Source of the DNA: Actinomycetales bacterium
Lineage (GTDB): Bacteria > Actinomycetota > Actinomycetes > Actinomycetales > Dermatophilaceae
Direction: 5' to 3'
DNA: 64,000 nt
Assembly: GCA_016710385.1 (NCBI GenBank)
Contig: JADJVX010000022.1
Location: 292,020-356,019 of the forward strand
Below, in pieces: positions 1 through 8,938 of this stretch. The notes below the pieces were generated by a model, which was not told the DNA's origin, ran no database searches, and worked only from the letters and a program-made list of their open reading frames with translations. The translations under genes were made by a program, and so were the position numbers. Within the stretch, counting starts at the first letter, position 1. The number at the start of each line of letters is the position of its first letter.

Positions 1-60
1 TGTCCCCAGCCGGCCCCTTTCTGGTGGTGGGGGTCCCTCCCCAGCCCCGACGGCGCGGAA

Positions 61-1231
61 TGATCCGCGAGTCGGTCCGCACCGTGCTCCAAGAGCTCGT
101 CGAGCACGAGGCTGCGGGCGTGATCGGCGCGCAGCGCTACGAGCGCACGCAGGACCGCGTGACCGAACGCAACGGCACGCGCCCAAGCTGTTGACGACGA
201 AGGCGGGCGATGTCCAGCTGCGGATCCCCAAGCTGCGCAAGGGTTCATTCTTCCCTCCATCCTCGAACCCCGCCGTCGCATCGACCAGGCGCTGTACGCG
301 GTGGTGATGGAGGCCTACGTGCACGGCATCTCGACCCGCAGCGTCGATGACCTGGTCGTCACGCTCGGCGCCGACTCCGGGATCAGCAAGTCTGAGGTCT
401 CTCGGATCTGCGAACAGCTCGACGAGTCGGTCGGGGCGTTCCGCACGCGGACCCCGGACCAAACCGGGTTCCCCTACGTCTACCTCGACGCGACCTATCT
501 CCACGTCCGCAACAAGCCCGGCAAGGGCGGCCAAGTCGTCTCGATGGCGGTCGGTGGCCACGGGGATCGCCGCTAACGGCTCCCGGGAGGTGCTCAGGCT
601 CGATGTCGGGGACAGCGAGGACGAGACGTTCTGGCGCAGCTTCCTGCTCAGCCTCAAACAGCGCGGCCCTGGCCGGCGTGCAGCTGGTCATCAGCGACCA
701 ACACTGCGGCCTGGTCAAGGCACTCAGGCGCTCCTTCCAGGGCTCGGCACACCAACGGTGCCGCGTCCACTTCGCCCGTAACCTCTTGGCTCACGTCCCC
801 AAGAGCCACGCCGACATGGTCGCCGCGGTGTTCCGCACGATCTTCGCCCAACCCGACCCCGGAGTCCGTCAGCAAGGCATGGGACGAGGTCCGCGACCAG
901 CTCGGCAAGTCCTTCCCGAAAGTCGGACCGCTGATGGACGAGGCCAAGACCGAAGTCCTCGCGTTCACCAGCGTCCCCAAGCCCCACTGGCGCAAGATCT
1001 GGTCGACCAACCCCCTGGAACGGGTCAACAAGGAGATCCAAGCGCCGCAGCCGCGTGGTCGGGATCTTCCCCAACGCCGCCGCCGTCATCCGCCTCGTTG
1101 GCGCGGTCCTGATCGACATGCACGACGAATGGATCGCCGGCGACCGCCGTTACCTCTCAGAAGAGTCCATGGCGCTGCTCAACAATGCCGTGGATACTGG
1201 TACACACGCCGCCATCAACAGCGGCGAGTAG
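61..1231 (+). pseudogene. IS256/Mutator-type transposase, multiply frameshifted
   Basis: Pieces of one DDE transposase can be read only by changing frame about five times (near 182, 560, 665, 850 and 1045). In order they show an N-terminal segment, a segment with YLDATY (first catalytic Asp), a segment with VISDQHCGL (second Asp), and a C-terminal segment with NPLERVNKEI (catalytic Glu), ending at TAG 1229-1231. This is the family signature of IS256/Mutator transposases, normally about 400 aa. No clear terminal inverted repeats are visible, and the N-terminus may begin before the window. The copy is either dead or damaged by sequencing errors; given frameshifts elsewhere I cannot separate the two. 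It marks the edge of an accessory island. Confidence 0.85.
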
Positions 1232-1513
1232 GGCACCGAGGACCACCTCAAAGCCCACCACCCTGCGGGGCTCTGTCTCGGGCGTCTCCATGCAGGGAGC
1301 GTAGCTGACGCATGACCCTATGCGATCGACGGTCAGTCGCCAGTGAAGGCCAATGAGGAGCGAACGTTCGGGTGACCCTTCAGCGAACGGGAGGCCAGCC
1401 GCGCTGCGCCTTCTTGCCGAGGCTAACCAGGCCCCGTGGGCTGCCGGCGCGACTCCGGGTGGGTGAGGGGGAGGCTTCCAAGTAGAACTCGCTTGAGTCT
1501 CGCCCCGGTGGGC
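1232..1513. other. Intergenic stretch after transposase
   Basis: About 280 bp between the transposase remnant and the TIR gene stop. No coding sequence, RNA gene or strong hairpin is recognised. Confidence 0.4.
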
Positions 1514-2308
1514 CTACGCTGCGTGGACTCCATCGCCCTTGATCACCGCGGCTATTTGGGCGGCCATGTCGTCGATCGATGTGGAGTCGGTACTGAGAGC
1601 CACCTTGTCGGCCAATGAGGGGCTGTGCAATCGCACGTCGGCCGCGGTGATTTGGTGCCAGATGGGGAGAAGTGACTGCTCACCGGCGACGGTGCGAGCT
1701 ACGAGTCCGTCGAGCTCGTGGTTGGTCCAGCCTTTGGCGAAGAAGTGCTCAGAGAGCACGACGATTCCGAACCTGCTGGATCGGATTCCCTGATCGATCT
1801 TGCGCCGGAGGCTGTCACCCACGACGAGTTCCGTTTTGTCGAGCCAGACCGTGACACCCAACTCGACGAGCGCGTTGCGCAGCGGGATGGCCACGGGGCC
1901 CTTGTCTTCGCTGGCGTGCGAGATGAAGACGTCCCACGTCTGACCGCCGAGAGCATCTCCGTCAGGCTCGACCGGTTCGCGGACCTGGATGTTGCGGATC
2001 GGGCTCTGCTCGCGGATTGGGACAAGGAGGCCGGGCGGCGGCGGTTCCACGGAGACCCCGGCTCGGACTCGACCCGCCAGGCCCCCGAGGTCCACAACGA
2101 CGAACCAGTGGTCGCTGCTCGGGATGGGGATGCGCACAGGTGACTTGGTGGCCCGTCCGCCATGGAAGTGGGAGCGACGTCCCGACTTGAAGGACCTGTA
2201 GTTGGCCGCCGTCATCAGACGTACGTTGGCCTGCTTGTCCAGGCTGACCACGGCGACAGCGCCCCTTCCCTGCTGCCGGAGGTCGAAGTACAGGTGTTCC
2301 ACCGTCAC
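1514..2308 (-). CDS. DUF1883-TIR domain protein
   Basis: A 264-aa protein. Residues 1-95 match the DUF1883 type (small beta-rich N-terminal domain with the LYFDL start and a FHGGRA segment). Residues 125-260 are a TIR domain opening with WDVFISHASEDK and carrying the conserved Glu of the NADase TIR fold in TNHELDGL (E198). TIR proteins of this kind are known or suspected to cleave NAD+ and act in abortive-infection defence. The role of DUF1883 is unknown; it may sense a signal. Translation starts at a GTG directly after the TGA of the upstream DUF2188 gene with no gap, so the two are translationally coupled. Defence function here is inference from domain type and island context. Confidence 0.8.
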   Translation of the reverse strand: MTVEHLYFDLRQQGRGAVAVVSLDKQANVRLMTAANYRSFKSGRRSHFHGGRATKSPVRIPIPSSDHWFVVVDLGGLAGRVRAGVSVEPPPPGLLVPIREQSPIRNIQVREPVEPDGDALGGQTWDVFISHASEDKGPVAIPLRNALVELGVTVWLDKTELVVGDSLRRKIDQGIRSSRFGIVVLSEHFFAKGWTNHELDGLVARTVAGEQSLLPIWHQITAADVRLHSPSLADKVALSTDSTSIDDMAAQIAAVIKGDGVHAA

Positions 2309-2554
2309 TCACTTCCTGTCGCGAGGCGGATTCGGGTCGTTGCCCGGAGCGACAGTGTCTGAGTCGCGGATCTGACCTTGACGGTTGTGGATGACGACCT
2401 CGCCGCCGCCGGCGTTTCCGACGATCTGCCTCGCCCTTCCGACGGCATCCGCCTGGGTGGAGGTGTGTTCGCTCGAGCGGCTCGCGCCGGGTGCAAGGAC
2501 GTCCCACCCGCCGTTCGGGTTGGGGACGACGTGCCTGCGATTACTGCTGCTCAT
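2309..2554 (-). CDS. DUF2188 family small protein
   Basis: An 81-aa protein. HVVPNPNGGWDVLAPGASR near the N-terminus, then a helix with Q-A-(4)-A-R and GGGEVVIHNRQGQIRDSDT, are the DUF2188 signature. DUF2188 proteins are small, often annotated as hypothetical, and frequently sit next to stress or defence genes; no biochemical activity is assigned. The start is chosen at ATG 2554 because AAGGAGAT lies about six bases before it; an upstream in-frame extension to 2731 lacks such a site. The gene is directly followed by the TIR gene, suggesting a two-gene unit in which DUF2188 could be a partner or regulator of the TIR protein (inference). Confidence 0.75.
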   Translation of the reverse strand: MSSSNRRHVVPNPNGGWDVLAPGASRSSEHTSTQADAVGRARQIVGNAGGGEVVIHNRQGQIRDSDTVAPGNDPNPPRDRK

Positions 2555-2873
2555 TTCGATCTCCTTGGATCTCATCTTGTGTTGGCGCCACGTCCGGTGA
2601 TGTGATGCAAGTGCTACATCGCGTGCGATCACCTCGCGTGCAGCGTGCGTCAGGTTGAGCGACCATGCGCCCGCTTTCTTGTTGTTGGAGACATGAGCCG
2701 CCACCTCAAGTGGATCAGTGGGGACTGACATCTCAACGGCGCCACGCCGGACCTGCGCGCGACTTGCACGGAGCCGGGGAATTAATTCGCGCCTATTTCC
2801 TTGCAGCGAGATCGGCGTGGCAGGTGGGCACAGGCTCGCTCGGCACGCAGCCGAAAGTCACGAGGTTGATCAG

Positions 2874-3092
2874 GTGCCGCTGGCTGTCATCTTCGCGCGG
2901 ATGGACGACAACTGGACCGAAGAGGCCCTCGCTGAGGCAGGTCGCTACGACGCGCGGATGCGGTTGAAGTACATGAACAAGCGGAGCAAGCCGCTGCCAG
3001 TGACTCCCACCCTGGAGGAGCGGCGCACGGCGGCGATCGCCCCTGACCGACGCCTCGAAGTTGAGCGCATCCTCGAAAGTGGCCTCAGGTAG
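2874..3092 (+). CDS. Small hypothetical protein
   Basis: A 72-aa reading frame starting at GTG 2874 (GAGG about nine bases upstream) or at ATG 2901 without a clear ribosome site. The product is charged and helix-like (acidic DDNWTEEALAEAGRYDARMR, then basic), ending in a DRRLEVERILESGLR tail. I recognise no family. It converges with the AlbA_2 gene, overlapping its 3' end by about 8 bp. Confidence 0.35.
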   Translation: MPLAVIFARMDDNWTEEALAEAGRYDARMRLKYMNKRSKPLPVTPTLEERRTAAIAPDRRLEVERILESGLR

Positions 3093-3553
3093 AGCAAGCA
3101 ACCGGAGCCGACGTCGCCACGGTCAGCGAGAGACCTCGGCACGGAGCCGCCGTCAATCCCCCTTCCTCCAGGCCCAGGATGATTCTTAGATCAGCAGTGA
3201 GATCGAGCAGATCGCCAATGTCGACGTTCACGTGCCCGGAATAGACATCATGATGGTCGCGCGCGGTGATCTCCCACGCCCCCTGGACCGCTGGCATGGA
3301 TGGATCGAGGGTGTAGAGCACGAACTCAGCGTCGTCCGACGTGTCGACCTCCCTAGGGCGGAGTTCGCCGACAGTGAAGGACCAGTCAACCGATCCGGAG
3401 TTCGTCCACTGAGTGCGGGAGAAGGACGGCATTCTGATCGACTGCGGGAGCAGATGCGGGGAGAACCCCAGACTCGGGCCAAGGCCCATCCACTTGGCCG
3501 TGCGCGGACCCCAGGCACGAGGAGGAACGGGGATCTCAAGATCCTCGTAGCTC
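3085..3553 (-). pseudogene. C-terminal continuation of the AlbA_2 protein after a frameshift
   Basis: Reading on past the TGA of the AlbA_2 gene in the next frame gives LSYEDLEIPVPPRAWGPR followed by about 130 residues that look genuinely coding (beta-rich, then a helical tail with DIGDLLDLTADLRIILGLEE). The switch can be explained by one missing base at about 3552-3556. I therefore read 3085-4517 as one gene of about 475 codons with a C-terminal beta-sandwich-like domain. The alternative is a separate small gene starting at ATG 3489, which has no good ribosome site. Confidence 0.5.
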
Positions 3554-4517
3554 AGTTCATCCCTGGAGATCCAGTGATCGACTCCTCGGACAGGCCCCCG
3601 AGGTGGACCTTGACCTCGACGTCGTGCAGGAAGGTCTTCTCGCGATTCGTTATCTCAATCTCAACCGGCTCGGCTCGTGCGCCGATCAACAGAAGGACTG
3701 CGTTTGGCCACGCTCGTCGAACACTCTCCTCCCACTTGTCAACGGAAGCGAGGTACTCGTCCTCTCCTCGTGACTCAGGCTCGGTCATGCCCTGCATGAT
3801 GCCGGCCACACGCCCTGCGGCCCCGGCCCCCGGCGAAGTCTTCGCGCGATGTAAAGCTGCGGTGAGAGACTCCCGGTGTCTGGCGATGAACTCCTCGAGG
3901 GTGCGCTCGTTGTCAACGGCGATGGGCCGAACTACGCCGAGTACTCGCAGCTCGAAGGCCACCTTCGTCTCCCCAGCACGTCCTCGCTGCATCAACTGCA
4001 TGAGCTCATCGGCCCGCGCCTCACGAGTCTCACCATCCGCCCTGACGAAGACGGCTCCGTCTCGCAACTGGCCGTCGCCGCTCTTCCTGCAAACGAAGGG
4101 TTCCTGGCCCCATCGGGGAGGATCGACTATGAGTACGAGTACCTCGTTGTCAGTCAGCTCGCACGGCACGCGCACCAAGTCGTATCGCGGGCCATCCGCC
4201 CCGATGAACGGAAGAACAGCCTTCTGGATCTCCAAAGCCTCGATAGGAGGGACTCCGGACATCCGGCCTTTGGAAACACCGACAACAATGACGCCGTGGC
4301 CGTCGAAGGCGGCAGCCGCTAGGTCGGGCATGCGGTTGGCGGCTCCCAAGATGAACTTCGCAAGCTTCGCTTGGTCCCGCTTCGTGTGTAGGTCGAGAGT
4401 GCTCTTGACCTCAAGGTAGTGTCGTTCCACACGGTCATCGCTAGCCATGACCTGCTCGACCAGCGCCCGCGCGGCCAGTTCTCCTTTCGGAGCGCGCCTG
4501 GTGTCAATCTCAGGCAC
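3552..4517 (-). CDS. AlbA_2 (Schlafen-like) putative DNA/RNA-binding protein
   Basis: A 321-aa product. The core at residues 35-160 is an AlbA_2/Schlafen fold: HYLEVKSTLDL (the conserved E-x-K), a helix with KFILGAANR, GVIVVGVSKGRMSGV, VLVLIVDPP and DGAVFVRADGETREA. These domains bind nucleic acid or nucleotides and occur in transcription regulators, Schlafen-type nucleases and defence systems. Start is GTG 4517, preceded by AAGGAGG with a five-base spacer. The reading frame ends early at 3552 but appears to continue after a one-base slip. The gene lies 39 bp downstream of the membrane-anchored gene at 4557-5207, and the pair is probably cotranscribed. Confidence 0.7.
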   Translation of the reverse strand: MPEIDTRRAPKGELAARALVEQVMASDDRVERHYLEVKSTLDLHTKRDQAKLAKFILGAANRMPDLAAAAFDGHGVIVVGVSKGRMSGVPPIEALEIQKAVLPFIGADGPRYDLVRVPCELTDNEVLVLIVDPPRWGQEPFVCRKSGDGQLRDGAVFVRADGETREARADELMQLMQRGRAGETKVAFELRVLGVVRPIAVDNERTLEEFIARHRESLTAALHRAKTSPGAGAAGRVAGIMQGMTEPESRGEDEYLASVDKWEESVRRAWPNAVLLLIGARAEPVEIEITNREKTFLHDVEVKVHLGGLSEESITGSPGMN

Positions 4518-4556
4518 AGGAGCCTCCTTAACCGTTGCGATGAGGTGCGTCCGGTT

Positions 4557-5207
4557 TCAGACAATTGTCCCCTCACGACCTCCGACGATTGGTCCCTTGC
4601 CATCCCTCCAGGGGGCGTCCAGACCACGAGTAGCGGCCAAGTCGCTCCACGTCGAGTACGTCGACTCAGGCTCGCCGTCACATGGAACGACGCTGTTCCG
4701 GTAGGTGATGAATCGGTCTGGGTAGGCCATATGGCCCAAGTACAGCGTGAAGGAGCCCACGACCGTCCAAGCCGACGATCCATCGAGGCGGGCCTCGACC
4801 CGGCAGAGCGTCTCGACTGGTTCGGGAAGCACAGGACCGAACGCATACGTGAACTTGACGAATCGCATCACCGCCCGTCGTCCATCGATTGGGTAGGGAC
4901 CCGCGAAGTCCGCGGTGTCTCCATCACCGGACTCGGGTTTGAGGGTGGGATGGAAGGTCTGCCACTGTGCATGGCCGTCGTCCCATGGGGGAAACACCAG
5001 CCGCAACTCGTCGACGAGTCGCGTTCGTGCCCCGGTGTTGTACAGCAAGATCGGAAGTCTGACGCCGAGCCGGCGATCGGTCGCAACGTAGCCCGAGAAC
5101 GCCGGGATGCTCGACATGATGAGCTTGCCGCGCCGAGCTTGAAGCCACCAGAAACTCGCAACGGTGAAGATCAGCGCCGCGACGGAGACCAGGAGCGCCG
5201 GAGTCAT
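4557..5207 (-). CDS. Hypothetical membrane-anchored protein
   Basis: A 216-aa protein beginning TPALLVSVAALIFTVASFWW, a single N-terminal membrane segment, followed by a soluble beta-rich domain rich in aromatic residues (IPAFSGYVATDRRLGV, VFPPWDDGHAQWQTFHP). No catalytic motif is recognised. ATG 5207 is preferred over the ATG two codons upstream because GGAG sits six bases before it. It precedes the AlbA_2 gene by 39 bp in the same direction. A membrane protein paired with an AlbA_2 protein could be a sensor/effector arrangement, but that is speculation. Confidence 0.6.
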   Translation of the reverse strand: MTPALLVSVAALIFTVASFWWLQARRGKLIMSSIPAFSGYVATDRRLGVRLPILLYNTGARTRLVDELRLVFPPWDDGHAQWQTFHPTLKPESGDGDTADFAGPYPIDGRRAVMRFVKFTYAFGPVLPEPVETLCRVEARLDGSSAWTVVGSFTLYLGHMAYPDRFITYRNSVVPCDGEPESTYSTWSDLAATRGLDAPWRDGKGPIVGGREGTIV

Positions 5208-5622
5208 GTGCATCTCCGCAGTCGCGTTCGTCGTGTTGGGCAAGTGCGGGCAAGCCACAGGACGCCGCAACGTACTCGCTTAATCGAAGGAGCGAGCGCC
5301 GTCGCGCCGACCGAGTCCTTGTCGAGAAGCAGTGGAGATTACACGACCGTGTGCGATGCACTTTGCACGATCAGCGCGTTCCGGCTGCGTCGTGCAACAT
5401 CCGGGCCGGTGTGGACCATCACCTCAGCTGATCAGCCCATCGGCGTCCCCTCAAGGATAGTTCTGACGGTTCTGTCAACTCGTGGCTAGCTAGCTAGCGC
5501 GATCGACCTCTGCCCTGGCCTGCAACGACGCACGACCGCGACACGATTCGCTGGTCGGCTGGACCCGCGCTGCCCTTCCTGCGCCGGGACTGATGGGCCC
5601 CGTCCAGGTAGCCAGGTCAGCA
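5208..5622. other. Intergenic region
   Basis: About 415 bp with no convincing gene. It contains GCTAGCTAGCTAGC near 5487, a short palindromic run, and lies between two minus-strand units, so the promoter of the 4557-5207 gene should be in its left part. No promoter could be assigned. Confidence 0.4.
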
Positions 5623-5657
5623 GTGCGCCCCAGCCACCACGCTGGCTGGGGCACACT
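5623..5657 (-). terminator. Hairpin terminator after the secreted-protein gene
   Basis: GCCCCAGCCA and TGGCTGGGGC form a perfect 10-bp stem around a short CCACGC loop, extended by a few outer pairs. It starts only six bases beyond the stop codon of the 5663-8098 gene. No U-tract is present, which is usual for terminators of high-GC actinobacteria. Confidence 0.7.
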
Positions 5658-5662
5658 TGCAG

Positions 5663-8098
5663 TTACCGACAGTTGGCCGTCGGGCCCGTCGAGTCGGTCA
5701 CCGGTGGCGTCACCGGGTCAGTCAACGGCTGCACCCATCCTTCGGCATAGCGTTTGCCGAAGTTCCAGAGGACGGGCGCTCTCTGCGCGAGGCAGAGATA
5801 GGTTCCACCATCAGGAATGTTCTGAATCTCGCCAGTGGACGTCACCCACCAGGAGCGAATCCCCTGCCAATCAGGCTCCTTAAGAATAATGCCCAAAGGC
5901 GTGTTACCTGCCATGGTCACTGGCGATGCGTAATCCCAGCGAGGATCTCCTCGCGTGCAATCAGGGGCCTTTGCCACCAGGACCACGGGATTATGATCCA
6001 ATCGCAAGTACTCTCGACCGTCGTTGCCGCGATAGGCATCCACCTGGTCGATGGCCAGATAGCCTTCCGCGTAGCAGTTGAATCCATCATTTGTGGCGAT
6101 CTCTTGCGCAGTCCACTCCGCCGTCAGAGGTTGCGGAATGGGGGGAGGAGAGACCAAGAAGGCCCTGTGACCATCCATAGCGATGAACTTACCGTCGCCC
6201 TTTATCGATAGCGTCGCGGCGCCTCCTCCGGTACTTACCGGCGGAGGTGGCGCCAAGAACTCGTGGGTGGCTGAGTCGAGGCCGAGTTCGGTTGCCCACT
6301 GAATACTGGACACGCCGAGATCAATGGCCATGAGTACATACCCAAAAGCACCGGTGAACTTCTTGAAGGAAGCGATGTTCTTGGCGGCGGCCGATCCTGC
6401 CTTGAACTTGCCGGAAGTAAGCGCATCATCGGCTATCTCGCCTCCAATGAACACCAAGCACTGGACAGCCTGCTTGAAGCGCGCCTCGTTGTCTGCCGCC
6501 GAGACATCTTCAAGTCCGCTCAGACAGCTAAGTACTCCAGCACCCCTTTCCGCCCCGACTACGATTCCCACGCTGTCGAAGAGGCTCGTGAACTGGCTCA
6601 CGAGCCAGAACATCATCGCCTCGCTAGAGGTGGCCGCGCCGACCTTCACAGGACCATCACCCTGCTCTGCGCGGACAACAAGTCCGTCCTTGGGTGGTAG
6701 GACTCTGCTGCTTCCGGACATCAAGTCGAATACAGGACCCGTGAAGAGGCCCTTACTCGAGCTCTTTACCTGGGTGACGGCGTCCGCCGGCCCCTCCCAC
6801 CTGTAGACGTTTCCGAAATAGAGCAGATTCCCCGAGGAGTTGGTCCACGGGAAGGTTGCAGTGTCGCTGGAAATTTCCGGTTGGCCACAGATCATTGAAT
6901 GCATGGACCCCGAAGTCACGACCAGCGGGTTACCGGTGTATGGGCACGGGCCCGGAGTGCCGCCACCATACTTGGCCTGGTAGTCGCGTATACGTCGATA
7001 TGTATCCGACAGCAGGAAGTCAGGAACGTCGTTCGCGCAAGGGGCTAGTGAGTTCGTCGGCAAATAGGAAGAGCTATTGCATATGGCGGGGCGGACCAAG
7101 ACTGTGTCGGGAGAGAGTGATTCGTGGATCGTGAGGACGGTATCTGCCAACCCTGCGACGAGGGCCGTGCCAGTCGACATACGAGGTCCGTCTTCAGACT
7201 CATGAAGAACCATCTGATCCGCGAGCGCGAAACCGTCCACCTGCGGCAGTTGCACGGCAACCTCGCCACCCCAAGCGCCGTAGATGTGTGAATCCATCGA
7301 AGGGAGCTCACCCGCGTATGGCGGGAGAGGGGAGACCGCAGCCCACGCCCCGTCGCCGTACACAACACCTGGGGGGATGTAGAGCGAATATCGGGAGTCG
7401 CTCGCGGCCGAGACGATCGCACCAAAGGCACCAGTGGCCCAGCGCCACGTCCTCACGGAGTAGGTAAATGGCGCAGGGGTGATGCAGTACTTGCCGCTGT
7501 TGAGCATCTCCGTGATCTTCGAGTCACTCAGTCCCGACACGACGGGAACTGCAACCTGGTGCAAGTTGTCCGGCAACGGCCGCGCCGCGATCAGAGAGAG
7601 GGACGTCGTCTTCGACAGGCCCGCGATCTTCATGAGCTGGCTTTGCGTGGCGACCTGCAAGTCCAGGGCGGTGGAGCCTGACTTGCACTGGTTGACAGGG
7701 ACTGGAGGGAGTGTGATTGGCGTGGCGCAGCCGTTGGCTCGGATGTACTGGTAGGCCGAACTCGGCACTCCGGGAACTGAGATGGTGTCGGTCGCTTTGA
7801 GCCACTCTCGCCCGGCGATCATCCGCCCGGCGGTGTCGGCGTCGATGTGGAAGGCCGCCATGAGTTCTGCCGCAGTGGCGGTGTTGACGTCAGTTTGGCC
7901 CGCCTTGCAGTTGCGGTCTAGGACGGGCATTGAGGCCAGCGGGTCGTTGATCCCCGCCGTGGGGTTTGTCAGGTCGATCTGGGTCGCCACGGCTGCGGGC
8001 GCGACAACCGGCGCTGCCGTCGCGACGGGAGAAGTGGTTGCCGCCATTGTTGCGACCAAGCTGAGCACGATGGCCCAGGCGATCGATGGTCGTTTCAT
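5663..8098 (-). CDS. Large secreted protein with helix-hairpin-helix (ComEA-like) repeats
   Basis: An 811-aa product with a Sec signal peptide at residues 1-29 (KR, hydrophobic core, cleavage near ATAA). Residues 70-120 read as a ComEA-type helix-hairpin-helix segment (DVNTATAAELMAAFHID, with a gly-val-pro hairpin). A second, weaker copy lies near 145-185. The remaining 600 residues contain no motif I recognise; several Cys suggest disulfides, and a Pro-rich hinge is near 625. Start ATG 8098 has AGGAGG four bases upstream. The gene follows a histidine kinase/response regulator pair by 117 bp on the same strand, so it is a plausible target of that system. Its HhH segment suggests binding of extracellular DNA, but this is not shown. 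Confidence 0.65.
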   Translation of the reverse strand: MKRPSIAWAIVLSLVATMAATTSPVATAAPVVAPAAVATQIDLTNPTAGINDPLASMPVLDRNCKAGQTDVNTATAAELMAAFHIDADTAGRMIAGREWLKATDTISVPGVPSSAYQYIRANGCATPITLPPVPVNQCKSGSTALDLQVATQSQLMKIAGLSKTTSLSLIAARPLPDNLHQVAVPVVSGLSDSKITEMLNSGKYCITPAPFTYSVRTWRWATGAFGAIVSAASDSRYSLYIPPGVVYGDGAWAAVSPLPPYAGELPSMDSHIYGAWGGEVAVQLPQVDGFALADQMVLHESEDGPRMSTGTALVAGLADTVLTIHESLSPDTVLVRPAICNSSSYLPTNSLAPCANDVPDFLLSDTYRRIRDYQAKYGGGTPGPCPYTGNPLVVTSGSMHSMICGQPEISSDTATFPWTNSSGNLLYFGNVYRWEGPADAVTQVKSSSKGLFTGPVFDLMSGSSRVLPPKDGLVVRAEQGDGPVKVGAATSSEAMMFWLVSQFTSLFDSVGIVVGAERGAGVLSCLSGLEDVSAADNEARFKQAVQCLVFIGGEIADDALTSGKFKAGSAAAKNIASFKKFTGAFGYVLMAIDLGVSSIQWATELGLDSATHEFLAPPPPVSTGGGAATLSIKGDGKFIAMDGHRAFLVSPPPIPQPLTAEWTAQEIATNDGFNCYAEGYLAIDQVDAYRGNDGREYLRLDHNPVVLVAKAPDCTRGDPRWDYASPVTMAGNTPLGIILKEPDWQGIRSWWVTSTGEIQNIPDGGTYLCLAQRAPVLWNFGKRYAEGWVQPLTDPVTPPVTDSTGPTANCR

Positions 8099-8215
8099 CG
8101 GTCCTCCTGCGTCTGGGCTGCTGGGGCAGCGGGTCGGACTTCAAGTCCGCTTACCCCGATCCTTGCCTCCGCCGCCTCCCAGGCATAAGTGGGGATTTCC
8201 CCTTTATGAGGTATG

Positions 8216-8938
8216 TCACGTGGCCAGGTCCGGCGCATCAGGGTCAAAGAGGTCTCCCGATCCAACCCCGAGCATCTTCGCGATCGCTGCCGCCGAACTT
8301 GATGCCGCGGGATCGAGGCCCTGCAGGTCAACGGTGCGGATGAACTCGGCAAACGCCGCATTGTTCAGCGTGGTGTAGTTCTCGACCGCCTTTTCGGTCA
8401 CGTGCAAGCGTGCCGCGATAGACCTGTTGGATTCTCCTCGTGCCCGACCTTGAAGGACTCGCAGGCGCTGTGCTCCGATGCTGGGGAGCAACTGTTCACG
8501 CTGGAGTAGTTCAATGAAGCCGGTCAGTTCCATCGGTAGAACCACACCTCCGTCGGCGACGGCGACGACAGCTTTTGGGAGGACGTAGTCGGGTTCGGTC
8601 TTGAGGACGATCCCGCTGGCTCCGGCGCGGATGAGCCGCGCCAGAACGAAGCGTCGACGCTCTGACGTGTAGATGAGCACCCTGTAGCCCATCCGTCGAA
8701 GCGCAGTGAGTGCCTTGTGGCCCCTGACAGGTTGAGGGAGGTCCTCGGCTGCCCGAATCCACAAGTCGAGGATGACGACATCAACCTCGGGTCGAGCACT
8801 ACAGAAGTCCTCGACGGTGGGATATCCAGCGATGACACGGAAGTCCTCGTTGCCCAACGTCTCCAGGTACCGTTGCACTGGAGTCTCATCTTCGATGAAG
8901 GCGGCCCTGATACCTCGGGGACCTACGTAGTTCGTCAC
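8216..8938 (-). CDS. NarL/FixJ-type response regulator
   Basis: A 240-aa regulator. The receiver domain (residues 8-130) has FIEDE near the start and the phospho-acceptor Asp at VVILDLW (D58). The C-terminal LuxR-type helix-turn-helix (about 165-210) includes GRARGESNRSIAARLHVTEK. It should bind DNA after phosphorylation by the adjacent kinase. GTG 8938 is taken as the start because it overlaps the kinase stop (GTGA) and has GGAGGA just upstream; the reading frame itself continues further upstream without a better site. Likely target: the secreted protein gene downstream (inference from position). Confidence 0.85.
   Translation of the reverse strand: MTNYVGPRGIRAAFIEDETPVQRYLETLGNEDFRVIAGYPTVEDFCSARPEVDVVILDLWIRAAEDLPQPVRGHKALTALRRMGYRVLIYTSERRRFVLARLIRAGASGIVLKTEPDYVLPKAVVAVADGGVVLPMELTGFIELLQREQLLPSIGAQRLRVLQGRARGESNRSIAARLHVTEKAVENYTTLNNAAFAEFIRTVDLQGLDPAASSSAAAIAKMLGVGSGDLFDPDAPDLAT

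Noticed and set aside
3232..4419. 395-codon plus-strand open frame
   Set aside because: Antisense to the AlbA_2 gene, which has a strong ribosome site and family motifs.
5663..8098. 811-aa secreted protein considered as a ComEA competence protein
   Set aside because: ComEA is about 200 aa with the HhH at the C-terminus and a membrane anchor; here the HhH parts follow a signal peptide and the bulk is unknown. No comEC is adjacent.
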